Below are positions 39,648 to 48,279 of a stretch of DNA of 64,000 nucleotides, piece by piece (positions within the stretch are counted from its first letter, which is position 1; each line of letters starts with the position of its first letter). The notes beneath the pieces are model-generated. The model saw nothing but the letters and a program-made list of their open reading frames with translations. It did not search any database and was not told where the DNA came from. Made by a program: the position numbers and the translations under genes. The DNA is from Arundinibacter roseus (lineage in GTDB: Bacteria; Bacteroidota; Bacteroidia; Cytophagales; Spirosomataceae): the NCBI RefSeq assembly GCF_004348825.1, contig NZ_SMJU01000001.1, positions 62,001 to 126,000 of the forward strand, in the 5' to 3' direction.

Positions 39648-40394
39648 ATGAAGATTTTAGTTCGTTTATTTTGCCTTTTGGGAGCTGCGCTGCCCGGTGT
39701 GTGTCAAACTACGATGCAATACGCCAGCACTACGCCCCGTACGCTGGACTCCAACCTGTCGCAGGCCCGAACACTTTCATTGACGGAGCGGCACGTACTT
39801 CCTTTGTTTGGTGAGCAACGCAAAACCTCGGAGCAGATTGAAGAAGAAATTCGGTTTTTGAGCGATTGCGACAAATCGTTTGCCAACCGGGAAGAAGCAA
39901 GCGTATTTTTTGCGACCCGTGCCTGGGAATATGTTCAGGAAGGGCAGCTTGACACGGCTACGTATCGATTCAATCTTGCCTATCTTCTGAATGAAAAAAA
40001 TGTGGATGCATTTTGGGGATTAGGCGTGGTTTCTTTTCAAAAAGAACAGTTTGAAGCAGCCGAACGGATGCTCCGGAAAGGCGTGGAGATTGCTCCCGAA
40101 AATGTGCCGCTTATCGTAGATTTATCAACGGTTGAGTTAAGGCATTTTTCCCAGACAAACGACCGCGCAGATCTGGACGAATCGCACCAATTGCTGGTTC
40201 ATGCAGCGAGACTCGATTCTACCTATGCCCAAACGTTTTATAACCTCGCTATTGCCGAATTTCATCGGGAGGATTTTGCAAAATCCTGGGAGGCTTTACA
40301 CACAGGCCGCCGGTTGAATTTTTCTCTCGTTGACTTTCAGTTTGTAGAACTGCTACGGGCAAAACTCCCCGATCCAGAAGGCTTCTTTAAGTAA
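39648..40394 (+). CDS. Exported TPR-repeat protein
   Basis: A 248-aa protein with a signal peptide (MKILVRLFCLLGAALPGVCQ). A helical mature part carries about three tetratricopeptide-like repeats at about residues 95-235 (AYLLNEKNVDAFWGLGVVSF, AERMLRKGVEIAPENVPLIV, AQTFYNLAIAEFHREDFAKS). Such repeats bind other proteins. It should be periplasmic or envelope-attached. No neighbour suggests a partner: the gene lies between the helicase and the B12 operon and converges on the latter across a shared terminator. Confidence 0.75.
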   Translation: MKILVRLFCLLGAALPGVCQTTMQYASTTPRTLDSNLSQARTLSLTERHVLPLFGEQRKTSEQIEEEIRFLSDCDKSFANREEASVFFATRAWEYVQEGQLDTATYRFNLAYLLNEKNVDAFWGLGVVSFQKEQFEAAERMLRKGVEIAPENVPLIVDLSTVELRHFSQTNDRADLDESHQLLVHAARLDSTYAQTFYNLAIAEFHREDFAKSWEALHTGRRLNFSLVDFQFVELLRAKLPDPEGFFK

Positions 40395-40424
40395 AAGTTT
40401 TTAAACCATAATATTGCAAAAAAG

Positions 40425-40457
40425 AAAAAGTGCCAACCCAGAAGGTTGACACTTTTT
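40425..40457. terminator. Bidirectional intrinsic terminator
   Basis: A 14-bp stem with one mismatch (arms 40425-40438 and 40444-40457, AAAAAGTGCCAACC / GGTTGACACTTTTT) and a 5-nt loop. It lies between the TPR gene and the end of the B12 operon and can stop transcription from both sides. Confidence 0.8.
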
Positions 40458-40493
40458 TACATTTACACACACATTTTTCTTTAAACTAAGCAC

Positions 40494-41582
40494 TTATTTA
40501 AACACAAAACCCGAAGGGGAAATATCCACCTTGATGGAATCAACTACGCTCGCATCGGTTCGGTAGCGCACTACGTAGCCCGCTTGCTTGAAAGAGGGCG
40601 TAACACCTCCGTAAATAAGCCCCTGCGCAGGGTCCACGCCAAGGCCTGACACTACCCGGCGCAGAAAAGGTGTATCGGTACGAATCGTGGTATCGTCGAT
40701 GCCAAATCGGTAAATCTCTCCTTTTTGGGCATAGTTGGCGGCAGGATCATAGAACGAGTACAGGAAGTAAAAGCTCCGGCGGTCAGGCGTAATGGCGAAG
40801 TTTGACGGAGTCTTTAGCGCGTGATTACCCACGCGTACATTTGCTTCAATGGCATCCGTAAGTGGATTGATTCGTACTACATTATAGTTTGACTGAATCC
40901 AGAGTTTTCCATTGGCGTCTACATCAATGGGATCAGGCGAAGCGCCAATTTTGATAATTCGCTTGACCTGATCTGTGGCGGCATCCAGGACGGTCAAGTT
41001 TTCGGTTCCGCCTACGGCTCCCAGATAAACCTCATTCCCGATTTTCACCATTCGCTCCGCACCTTTGGGCACCGGAATTTTTTTGGTTACTGTCTGTGTA
41101 GTCAAATCCACGACCGCTATGTAGCCCTGATTTTTGAAGAAATCGGAAAAATCACCCGTCGCATCCCAACACGAAACATAAGCTTTTGTGTCGTTGATAC
41201 GCACGACATAGCGTGGATTTTCGATGTCGGGTGCCGACAACGTAGCTTCGGACTTGAAGGTGCCTACATTTACTATTTCTACCTTATCCTGACCAGCCGT
41301 ACTGTTATCGACCAAAATGAGTGAATACGCGCCAACTTCCGCCATACTCTGCACATTTCCGGTCAGTGAACGACCGTTTTCCTGAAAGAACAGGTCATTT
41401 TGCGCCTCCGACTGCTCGCGTCGGAAGAAGGAAATGCTTCCGTTATTATCCAAAAAATTACCGGCATTCAGCACCATAACTCCCTGTTCATACACTTCGG
41501 GATCAGGTGTTTTTTCCCGGCACGCATTCATCCCCACGACCACGCATACGCCGGCTACTACTTTTAAGAATTGTTGTTTCAT
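40494..41582 (-). CDS. DUF5074 / YncE-like beta-propeller lipoprotein
   Basis: A 362-aa lipoprotein (lipobox GMNAC, Cys at about residue 21) with a YncE-like seven-bladed propeller: QGVMVLNAGNFLDNNGSISF, PRYVVRINDTKAYVSCWD, IAVVDLTTQTVTKKIPVPKG, VDANGKLWIQSNYNVVRINP. DUF5074 proteins are commonly encoded with cobalamin or metal-complex TonB receptors in Bacteroidota. They may act as surface binding proteins that hand the ligand to the receptor. It overlaps the receptor gene by 4 bp and is under the same cobalamin riboswitch, so a role in B12 capture is likely (inference). Confidence 0.85.
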   Translation of the reverse strand: MKQQFLKVVAGVCVVVGMNACREKTPDPEVYEQGVMVLNAGNFLDNNGSISFFRREQSEAQNDLFFQENGRSLTGNVQSMAEVGAYSLILVDNSTAGQDKVEIVNVGTFKSEATLSAPDIENPRYVVRINDTKAYVSCWDATGDFSDFFKNQGYIAVVDLTTQTVTKKIPVPKGAERMVKIGNEVYLGAVGGTENLTVLDAATDQVKRIIKIGASPDPIDVDANGKLWIQSNYNVVRINPLTDAIEANVRVGNHALKTPSNFAITPDRRSFYFLYSFYDPAANYAQKGEIYRFGIDDTTIRTDTPFLRRVVSGLGVDPAQGLIYGGVTPSFKQAGYVVRYRTDASVVDSIKVDISPSGFVFK

Positions 41583-43513
41583 TTTGATTCAGAATTATAT
41601 GCAACTAAAAGAGTGAACGAAAAACTACGGCCCGGCATGGCGTTCCGCTTTACATTTAAATAAAAGGCATTGGTCAGATTGTGTACCTGCGCCTGCATGG
41701 TAGCCTGCAAACGAGCCAATGTCAGGGTTTTTTCACCCAAAAGCGACACGAAAACATAGCCAGGCAGGTTTCTGGAATTGTCAAAGGTATAATAGCTTCG
41801 CTTAACGGCCCGGCCAAGCGCTGTGAGGCGCAGGGTTCCGCGCTGGGCGAAAATCGTTAAATTTCCCTGATGTACAGGAACATACACCAACTGCTTGCCT
41901 ACAATATCAGCAGCATATGCGTCGTATAGGCGTTCCTGAGAGGCACGGGTGAGAGCATAGCCCGCCGTTGCTCCCAGCTGCCAGCGAAGATAGGTAGTTT
42001 GGTAACGGCTCAAAAACTCAACGCCCCGAGCTACAACCAGTTGCAGGTTTTCGACCCGGTAGTTTCTTTCCGGATTCCAGTAGGTCCAGTCGTCTACCCG
42101 ATTATGAAAAGCTGTTAGTGACGCTGTAAGAATTTGTGAATCAGCAATATTTTGTTTTAACTCTACGCCTATTTCTTTGTTCCAGCTTCGCTCGGGACGG
42201 ATGTCCGGGTTTCCGAGCGTTTTCCAGTAGCGCTCATTAAGCGTAGGCACGCGGTAGCTTTTTGCAACGGCGCCTTTGGCTTTAAGTGTAGTTTTTTGGG
42301 TAGTAAAAAATACATAATCGACCCCTACCGAAGGCGTCAGTGGCGGATCAAAACGAGTGACAAACGCCTGCCGAAGAGCTGCCGAAAACAGCAGGCGCTC
42401 GGTTGCCTGCCAGCGACTCATGACAAAAATATCAGCACGATTTTCGGTAATCAGCGGCAACGTGTAGCCTTCAACCCGTGTCCGATAATGCGCCAGCTCC
42501 GCCCCCATGCGGACGGACAAAGGTGATCCGTTTTTGGACAAGTTCCATTCTTTTTCTTTTTCCAGGCGAGTCACAAAGCGATCCGTGCCGGTATGTTCGG
42601 GCGTAGAAAAATCTCCTTTTCCAAACTCAATCAAATCCCGAATCCAGGCTGTGCGCCAGGTCCAGGAAGGCGTTTGATACTGTACCATAGATCGGTACGA
42701 CTGCGTGCGGGTTTGCTCACGAGCTACTGGGTTTTCGGGCGCCAGCACCACGCTATTATCTGTAAACCAGGCATGTGCAGAAATTTGCCGTTGCTTTCTC
42801 AGGTTCCAGGTCAGATCCTGCACCAGTCCTCGCTGTCTACTTTTGGAAGGTTCAAACAGGTAATTTCTCCGTTCGGTTGTGCCATAGTTATTATTCATTT
42901 GGCCGTCATACACGAGCGTTTTTCCAGAAAAATAAGAAGACGCTCCTGCTTTACCTCCGTACGTGGCACCGGCCTGTGTTTGAAAATTGTTAAAACTTCC
43001 CTGCTGCCGGCAGAGCTGCGCCCGAAGCCCCGAGGGCTGTCTTCCTGCACTTTCCAGAAGGAGACTTCCTCCCACGGCATCGGTACCAACGACACTGGCG
43101 GAAGCACCATATTGAACTGCAAGGCGCTCAAATCCGGCGACTGGAAGTGTCGAAAAATCTGTTTGACCCAGGTTTGGCTGATTGATGTTCAGGCCATTCC
43201 ACAAAACGGCCGTATGCATAGATGACGTCCCCCGAAAGGCAACAGTATTGAGTTGCCCCGGTCCGTAATTTTTGAACGCCATTGGGCTATGAAACGCCAG
43301 AAGTTCGCTGATATTCTGAAAGCGAAACTGCTGTATTGTCACAGAATCAATGCGTTGCACTTTGAGCCCAGCCATAAACCGCTCGGGCGCAAACCCTCTG
43401 ACTGTCAGTGGATTCAACGAAATTGTGTCGTGCTGTGCATGCAGGGAATTTGATCCTGAGAGGATCAAAAACAGCAGCATCACCAACCACCAAACCTGTG
43501 GGCGAGTAACCAA
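41579..43513 (-). CDS. TonB-dependent receptor (BtuB-like, vitamin B12 uptake)
   Basis: A 644-aa outer-membrane receptor. A signal peptide (ends near LHAQ) leads to a short TonB-box region, then the plug (SELLAFHSPMAFKNYGPGQL, VAFRGTSSMHTAVLWNGLNI, GTDAVGGSLLLES) and a 22-strand-type barrel. It lacks the carboxypeptidase-like N-terminal domain of SusC, as in BtuB-type receptors. A cobalamin riboswitch precedes it, so the substrate is probably cobalamin or a related corrinoid. No in-frame ATG precedes the signal peptide; the best start is the TTG at 43511-43513. The lipoprotein gene downstream overlaps it by 4 bp. Confidence 0.9.
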   Translation of the reverse strand: MVTRPQVWWLVMLLFLILSGSNSLHAQHDTISLNPLTVRGFAPERFMAGLKVQRIDSVTIQQFRFQNISELLAFHSPMAFKNYGPGQLNTVAFRGTSSMHTAVLWNGLNINQPNLGQTDFSTLPVAGFERLAVQYGASASVVGTDAVGGSLLLESAGRQPSGLRAQLCRQQGSFNNFQTQAGATYGGKAGASSYFSGKTLVYDGQMNNNYGTTERRNYLFEPSKSRQRGLVQDLTWNLRKQRQISAHAWFTDNSVVLAPENPVAREQTRTQSYRSMVQYQTPSWTWRTAWIRDLIEFGKGDFSTPEHTGTDRFVTRLEKEKEWNLSKNGSPLSVRMGAELAHYRTRVEGYTLPLITENRADIFVMSRWQATERLLFSAALRQAFVTRFDPPLTPSVGVDYVFFTTQKTTLKAKGAVAKSYRVPTLNERYWKTLGNPDIRPERSWNKEIGVELKQNIADSQILTASLTAFHNRVDDWTYWNPERNYRVENLQLVVARGVEFLSRYQTTYLRWQLGATAGYALTRASQERLYDAYAADIVGKQLVYVPVHQGNLTIFAQRGTLRLTALGRAVKRSYYTFDNSRNLPGYVFVSLLGEKTLTLARLQATMQAQVHNLTNAFYLNVKRNAMPGRSFSFTLLVAYNSESK

Positions 43514-43610
43514 TTTTGTAATGAATAAAGTATTTTTAAAAAAAGTCCGAACATCGAAATGCAGCGGACGCAGTATGGGTTTTTCCTCCGAAAACCGATT
43601 CCGCGGATTA

Positions 43611-43803
43611 TTTCAGGCAGGTCTCCTGACTTGTCTCGCTGACTCGGGCCTTCCCGTATCTTGCTGATGGATACAGTGGCTGGGGTTTGAGCCAACATCT
43701 AAACTATGGGTGAGACGTACAGTTGCGGGGACAGTTTCCGCTTCAAACGGAATTCCCTATTAAGCCTTAAAAACTCTCCTGAAAGAGCATGAGGCACCTG
43801 AAA
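43611..43803 (-). promoter_or_regulatory. Cobalamin (adenosylcobalamin-type) riboswitch
   Basis: Read on the minus strand, conserved blocks of the cobalamin riboswitch occur in order. They are CAGGTGCC at the 5' end, TTAATAGGGAATTCCG, GAAACTGTCCCCGCAACTGT, the B12-box GCCACTGTA, and CGAGTCAGGAGACCTGCC at the 3' end. The terminal stem pairs TTTCAGG (43797-43803) with CCTGAAA (43611-43617). Binding of cobalamin should lower expression of the TonB receptor and DUF5074 lipoprotein genes downstream. Confidence 0.95.
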
Positions 43804-43809
43804 CTGACA

Positions 43810-43817
43810 CAAAGGTA
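43810..43817 (-). promoter_or_regulatory. -7 promoter element of the B12 operon
   Basis: The minus strand reads TACCTTTG, exact consensus, 7 bp upstream of the first riboswitch stem. The transcript would begin directly with the riboswitch. Confidence 0.65.
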
Positions 43818-43955
43818 AAAAATATGTAGGGATGCGCTCTATTTTCGGGTATATTTTTTAGGAAATTGCCAAAGGGTTCGGCCACGGTTTGTCGGGATTA
43901 GTCAGTTAATCCACGGCATTCATCCTTTTCATTCGACCAAATGATTTCTGACCCA

Positions 43956-43963
43956 TACCTTTG
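43956..43963 (+). promoter_or_regulatory. -7 promoter element of the LytS-type kinase gene
   Basis: TACCTTTG, exact consensus, 30 nt before the ATG at 43993. No clear -33 box. Confidence 0.5.
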
Positions 43964-43992
43964 AAATTTTACAAGATACATATGCTCCATTC

Positions 43993-45627
43993 ATGACACA
44001 CTCTACTGCATCAACGGCAACCTCTCAGCGCCCGGCCTGGCTGATTTCTGCGTTGGGGCTTCCTGTGACCGGTAGTCTGTACGTGGCTTTTTTGTGGGAT
44101 TACTTCGGAATTTATCAGCAATGGAATCACATCGCTATTCCTATTTTTGTAGCCTCTGCTTTTTTGCATTACATCTATTTTTTAGAATTAGGCATCCCTG
44201 CCCTTCGTCAAAAAAATTATACGGTTTTCTCGCTACACATTTTTTTAAGCCTGCTGTGTTTGATAAGTTTTTTCTATTTCATTCACATTACGTTTACTAC
44301 TCCCGAAGAAATCGAAAAGATACTGGATCTTTTTTATCAGAATAAAGGAAAAGAAATTCTTAAAAAAAGGGGGTTTATTACCTTTATTCGGCTATTCAGT
44401 TCTTTTCTTACGGTTCTGTTTATCTTAACTTTCAACGGGCTTCTGGCCAATTGGCAGCTCAACGCGCTCAATCGTACATGGGTAGAGAAACCTTCACTTC
44501 TGAGTAAATTTCCGGCAATTGAGCCATTCCGGATCGTCGTATGGCATATTCTGGGCTGGGCATTTTGGACCTACATCAATATTTTCGATCAGATCGTCAA
44601 AGGCAAACCGATTGACTGGAGCCTTACCTTGCTGCTTGTTTTGCCCTCGATTGTCTTTTTTTATATCAGCCTGCGTACAAGTTTTCGGCTATTGGCCCGC
44701 AATCAGCTTTTTCTGGCTATTTTGAGTGCTTTGCTCCTGTGGTTTGCTTTGTGTGCGATCAAGGGTTTGTGGTTTGCCAGTCTTGTCCATTTTTTTGATT
44801 TCCCTCCGGTTTTTGATGGAAAAAATATTTTGGAGAATGAAAAATATAAGGCTGCTTCGCTAAATAGTGTGGGCACTGTGGGATATTTCGTAGGATTTGT
44901 GCTGGCGGCAGTTGGTAACAAAGAAGCCTACATTATTCTGGTCAGTTTTATTTATGGATACGCCCGGCGGGCAATTCGCGATCAGCGTGAACTCACCAAA
45001 CTGGCTGAAATCCGGCAGAAAGAAGCGTTGCATCAGCAGGAACTGCAAAAGCAGGTGGTTGACGCACGGCTGCAATCGTTGAAATATCAGATAAACCCGC
45101 ATTTTTTGTTCAATAGCCTTAACTTTTTATACGCCCAATCGCTGCCGCTCTCCGAAGATCTTTCGCGGGCTACGCTCCTGCTTTCGGAGATGATGCGCTA
45201 CGCTCTGAACGAAAACAGCGATGAGTCGAAAGTACCGCTCGAACACGAAATCAAACACCTGGAAAATTTTCTTGAATTTAATCAGCTGCGTTTTTCCAAC
45301 CGACTACAAGTCAATTTCAGCACCGAAGGCAACATTCATTTTCGCCGCATTATGCCGCTTTTGCTGATTACGTTTGTTGAAAATGCGTTTAAATACGGCG
45401 AATTACATGACGCACAATATCCGTTGATAATCAATTTATTAGTCACGGAAAACGCACTTACATTTTTTGTAAAAAATAAAAAACGGAGCGGTCCCAAAGA
45501 AAATTCAACGGGCATTGGCCTTGACAATATTCGACGGCGGTTGCTGCTCGGTTATCCCGAACGCCACACGCTTACGATTGACGATACCGAACATTTTTTT
45601 ACAACGGAACTGGTGATCGTGTTGTAG
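43993..45627 (+). CDS. LytS/YehU-type sensor histidine kinase
   Basis: A 544-aa membrane kinase. About the first 325 residues are hydrophobic with roughly eight transmembrane helices and no known periplasmic sensor domain. A short linker helix leads to the His_kinase domain with the phospho-acceptor His370 in QINPHFLFNSLNFLYAQ. A GHKL ATPase domain follows (FVENAFKYGE N-box, STGIGLDNIRRRL G-box). The LytTR response regulator gene starts 82 bp downstream and is the evident partner. The input signal is unknown. Confidence 0.92.
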   Translation: MTHSTASTATSQRPAWLISALGLPVTGSLYVAFLWDYFGIYQQWNHIAIPIFVASAFLHYIYFLELGIPALRQKNYTVFSLHIFLSLLCLISFFYFIHITFTTPEEIEKILDLFYQNKGKEILKKRGFITFIRLFSSFLTVLFILTFNGLLANWQLNALNRTWVEKPSLLSKFPAIEPFRIVVWHILGWAFWTYINIFDQIVKGKPIDWSLTLLLVLPSIVFFYISLRTSFRLLARNQLFLAILSALLLWFALCAIKGLWFASLVHFFDFPPVFDGKNILENEKYKAASLNSVGTVGYFVGFVLAAVGNKEAYIILVSFIYGYARRAIRDQRELTKLAEIRQKEALHQQELQKQVVDARLQSLKYQINPHFLFNSLNFLYAQSLPLSEDLSRATLLLSEMMRYALNENSDESKVPLEHEIKHLENFLEFNQLRFSNRLQVNFSTEGNIHFRRIMPLLLITFVENAFKYGELHDAQYPLIINLLVTENALTFFVKNKKRSGPKENSTGIGLDNIRRRLLLGYPERHTLTIDDTEHFFTTELVIVL

Positions 45628-45709
45628 ATTTTGAGGGTAAATCCACAAGAAATCAAGAAAATGTAAGCACAAAAAAATCAGTCATGTTTACCAGAAAACA
45701 ACCAAAACT

Positions 45710-46462
45710 ATGTCCATTAATTGCCTGATTGTAGATGATGAGCAGGGTGCGCTTGATATTTTGACGCACTATATTCAAAAAACGCCTTTTCTGAATCTGA
45801 CAGCCGCCTGCCTCGGCCCGATGGAGGCACTCGATAAGGTGTATTCTGAACCCGTGGACCTCATTTTTCTGGATATTCACATGCCCGAACTGTCCGGGAT
45901 TGATTTTATAAAACTATTGAAAGGCCGCGCCCGGGTGATCCTCACGACGGCTTACAGCGAGTATGCGCTGGAAGGCTACGAACTCAGCGTGCTGGACTAT
46001 CTGCTGAAACCGATTTCGTTTGACCGATTTCTGAAAGCCGTACAAAAAGCCCGCGAACAAATTGAAAGTACCTCCCTGCCGGTCTCGGAGAATGCGCCCG
46101 CTGCTACTACGCTGCCCGTTCCAGAAGAAGAAGACTATATTTTTGTAAAAGTAGATGCACGGGTACAAAAGGTAAAATTTCAGGATATTTTGTACGTAGA
46201 AGGGCTGGGAAACTACGTCAGTATTTACACGCCCTCGGAGCGGATCGTCACCCTACTGACCATGAAAGACGTAGAAGAACGCCTGCCTGCACGGCAATTT
46301 ATGCGGATTCACCGCTCCTATATACTTTCGCTGGATCGAATCAATTACATTGAAGGCAATCAGGTTTTTATTGATAAAAAGACGTCCTTACCTTTGGGAG
46401 AAACCTACCGCGACCGTTTTTTCAAAGCTTTGGAAGAAAAAATGATGACCGGAAAGCGTTGA
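45710..46462 (+). CDS. LytTR-family response regulator
   Basis: A 250-aa regulator. The receiver domain (about 3-120) has acidic pocket VDDE, phospho-acceptor Asp55 in LIFLDIHMPELSG, and the switch Lys in LLKPISFDRF. After a linker, the LytTR DNA-binding domain (about 145-245) shows VEGLGNYVSIYT, FMRIHRSYILSLDRI and the LPLGETYRDRF ending. It is paired with the LytS-type kinase just upstream. Such pairs usually control one or a few membrane or cell-surface functions. The target is not evident from the neighbours. Confidence 0.94.
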   Translation: MSINCLIVDDEQGALDILTHYIQKTPFLNLTAACLGPMEALDKVYSEPVDLIFLDIHMPELSGIDFIKLLKGRARVILTTAYSEYALEGYELSVLDYLLKPISFDRFLKAVQKAREQIESTSLPVSENAPAATTLPVPEEEDYIFVKVDARVQKVKFQDILYVEGLGNYVSIYTPSERIVTLLTMKDVEERLPARQFMRIHRSYILSLDRINYIEGNQVFIDKKTSLPLGETYRDRFFKALEEKMMTGKR

Positions 46463-46493
46463 CATTCCCTTTTTTCAATCTTTCATTCTTCTT

Positions 46494-47414
46494 TTGGCAA
46501 CGATTACTACCACAGAAATTCCGCCGGTTTCGCACAAAGGTATTCTCTACATGCTTGGCGCGGTGGTCTGTTTCGGAACCGTGGGTGCCATGGCCAAATG
46601 GCTCAGTCGTGATTTTGATACCGTCGAGCTGGTGTTTTTCCGAAACCTCGTGGGAGTTGTTTTTGTACTCGTAAGCCTGCTGAACCGCCCCCTGCAACAA
46701 ACCGGAGGACGCGCCGGATTGCTGGTTTTTCGGGGTGTCATAGGCACGCTATCGCTCTATTTATTCTTTTACGCCGTTCAAACACTCGGCCTTGGTGCGG
46801 CAACTACCTATCAGTACAGCTACCCGATTTTCCTGGCGGTTTTTTCGTGGCTATTTGTCGGCGAAGCGCTCAGCAGGCGCGAGTGGGGCGCTATTTTTAT
46901 TGGTTTCACGGGCATCTTGTTCATTTTCCGTCCCGACCTCACCGCACCGCTGGGGCATCATGCCATCGGACTCAGCAACGCTATTTTTACGGCAATTGCC
47001 TACCTTTCTATTCGACAACTAAGTACTTTTTACGACACCCGGGCAATTATCTTGTCTTTCATGCTTTCGGGCATTCTGATGCCGGTTGCCTCCATGCTCG
47101 CCGGCGAATACCTCCACATCGACGGCTATGACTTCCTGGTCGGGCACTTCGTCATGCCCACTACGGCCACGCATTGGGGCGGGCTGCTGGCTTTGGGGAT
47201 CATCGCAATGCTTGGGCAATATTTTTTGACCATTGCATTTACCTTCGATAAAGCCGGACGGGTGGCGTCGATTGGCTATTCCAACATCCTGTTTTCGGGT
47301 TTATTAGGACTTTGGCTCGGCGATCCTTTTCCCGAACTACTCACGCTGATGGGGATGGCGCTAATTATTGGCGGCGGCGTGCTGGTGTCGCTGCGTAAGC
47401 CAAAACGCCGGTAA
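46494..47414 (+). CDS. EamA/DMT-family transporter
   Basis: A 306-aa inner-membrane protein with ten predicted helices in two EamA repeats (about 18-150 and 162-300). ELVFFRNLVGVVFVLVS and the GAATTYQYSYPIFLAVFSW segment are typical of drug/metabolite transporters. Substrates cannot be told; amino acid or nucleobase export is common. The first in-frame ATG (46551) lies at the beginning of helix one. The TTG at 46494, 31 bp after the regulator stop, gives a normal cytoplasmic N-terminus (MATITTTEIPPVSHKG) and is preferred. Confidence 0.87.
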   Translation: MATITTTEIPPVSHKGILYMLGAVVCFGTVGAMAKWLSRDFDTVELVFFRNLVGVVFVLVSLLNRPLQQTGGRAGLLVFRGVIGTLSLYLFFYAVQTLGLGAATTYQYSYPIFLAVFSWLFVGEALSRREWGAIFIGFTGILFIFRPDLTAPLGHHAIGLSNAIFTAIAYLSIRQLSTFYDTRAIILSFMLSGILMPVASMLAGEYLHIDGYDFLVGHFVMPTTATHWGGLLALGIIAMLGQYFLTIAFTFDKAGRVASIGYSNILFSGLLGLWLGDPFPELLTLMGMALIIGGGVLVSLRKPKRR

Positions 47415-47651
47415 AGAATTCAAAGGCAAATTCCCTAGCACTGTTTACAAAAACCCATTTATGGAAAGAATAGAGGCAATTAATGTAAACCGTTTTTTCA
47501 CCATTTATCGCAGTATAAAAAGGATGAACGGTTATGCATGTTGAAGAAAAACCAGAAAAAATCAATACTTTGTGAGGAAGTGGAGAGGATGATTTTTCAG
47601 TTCGATTTTTGTAATCTAAAAAATGAAAAACTTTGTAGAAAAACAAGCCTT

Positions 47652-47876
47652 ATGTTACCAAACAGAATAACTTTTGACCCAAATCAATGTGGCGGAAAAC
47701 CTTGCATGCGTGGTATGAGAATTCGGGTAACTGATGTACTTGAACTCCTTGCTGTTGGTCTCACTATTGATGAAATAATCAAAGATGAGCTTCCTGATTT
47801 GGAATATGCTGATGTGGTCACATGCTTACAGTACGCTGCAACAAAACTCAACCACCCCGTATTGATAGCTGCCTAG
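47652..47876 (+). CDS. DUF433 antitoxin-like protein, apparently orphan
   Basis: A 74-aa DUF433 protein from the ATG at 47652: ITFDPNQCGGKPCMRGMRIR, DVLELLAVGLTIDEIIKDEL and LEYADVVTCLQYA are the family blocks (winged HTH-like, VapB45-type). DUF433 antitoxins usually precede a DUF5615 PIN-like toxin; none follows here, only about 100 bp and then an MNT gene. The local base composition is more AT-rich than the flanking housekeeping genes, consistent with an acquired toxin-antitoxin patch. A longer frame from 47538 adds 38 residues without family similarity. Confidence 0.82.
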   Translation: MLPNRITFDPNQCGGKPCMRGMRIRVTDVLELLAVGLTIDEIIKDELPDLEYADVVTCLQYAATKLNHPVLIAA

Positions 47877-47935
47877 TTCGAGGAATTTATGTTCGGTTCT
47901 CATTGTGAGCGCAAATAATAAGCCGTCACCGTTGG

Positions 47936-47968
47936 TTTGGATTAATTTAGTTAAATTTGATAGGTTTG
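47936..47968 (+). promoter_or_regulatory. Promoter of the MNT/HEPN module
   Basis: -33 TTTG at 47936-47939 and -7 TAGGTTTG at 47961-47968 with 21-bp spacing, both exact consensus. The start of transcription would be near 47974, only about 12 nt before the antitoxin ATG. Confidence 0.65.
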
Positions 47969-47985
47969 TAAAAATCAAATAGACT

Positions 47986-48279
47986 ATGGTTGTAGAAAGA
48001 CAGAAAATACGGGCTCGGTTGGCTGCTATCAAGCCCATACTCGCCCAACGATATCCCATAGACAGCCTGGCGTTTTTTGGATCTGTAGCCCGAAATGAAG
48101 CAACCAACACAAGCGATATTGATATTTTGGTTGAGTTCAATAAGCCTATCGGTTTTCAGTTTTTCAGTTTGGCCAAAGACCTGGAAGACTACCTCCAAAT
48201 GCCGGTTGATTTGGTCTCTCGCAATGGTATCAAACCAGCCTATTTTGTTGCAATCGAACCTGACCTGATCTACGTCTAA
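47986..48279 (+). CDS. mntA: MNT-type nucleotidyltransferase antitoxin
   Basis: A 97-aa minimal nucleotidyltransferase. The active-site signature FFGSVARNEATNTSDIDILV (GSx10-12 DxD) is intact, and a third acidic residue lies in PVDLVS. MNT proteins of HEPN/MNT (HepT/MntA) systems neutralise the HEPN ribonuclease, in studied cases by adding AMP to it. The HEPN gene overlaps the 3' end here but is broken, so this antitoxin has lost its toxin. The sequence itself shows no damage. It has its own consensus promoter. Confidence 0.9.
   Translation: MVVERQKIRARLAAIKPILAQRYPIDSLAFFGSVARNEATNTSDIDILVEFNKPIGFQFFSLAKDLEDYLQMPVDLVSRNGIKPAYFVAIEPDLIYV

Larger units (their letters stand above)
43514..43992. 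other. Divergent regulatory region: B12 riboswitch and kinase promoter
   Basis: This 479-bp gap holds the cobalamin riboswitch and its promoter for the minus-strand receptor operon, and a -7 element for the plus-strand sensor kinase. The 97 bp between the riboswitch and the receptor TTG is AT-rich and would carry the expression platform. Confidence 0.6.

Noticed and set aside
47875-47985. Possible remnant of a DUF5615 toxin after the DUF433 gene (a frame reading PSPLVWINL)
   Set aside because: The match is a few residues only, and the same DNA carries a full consensus promoter for the MNT gene.
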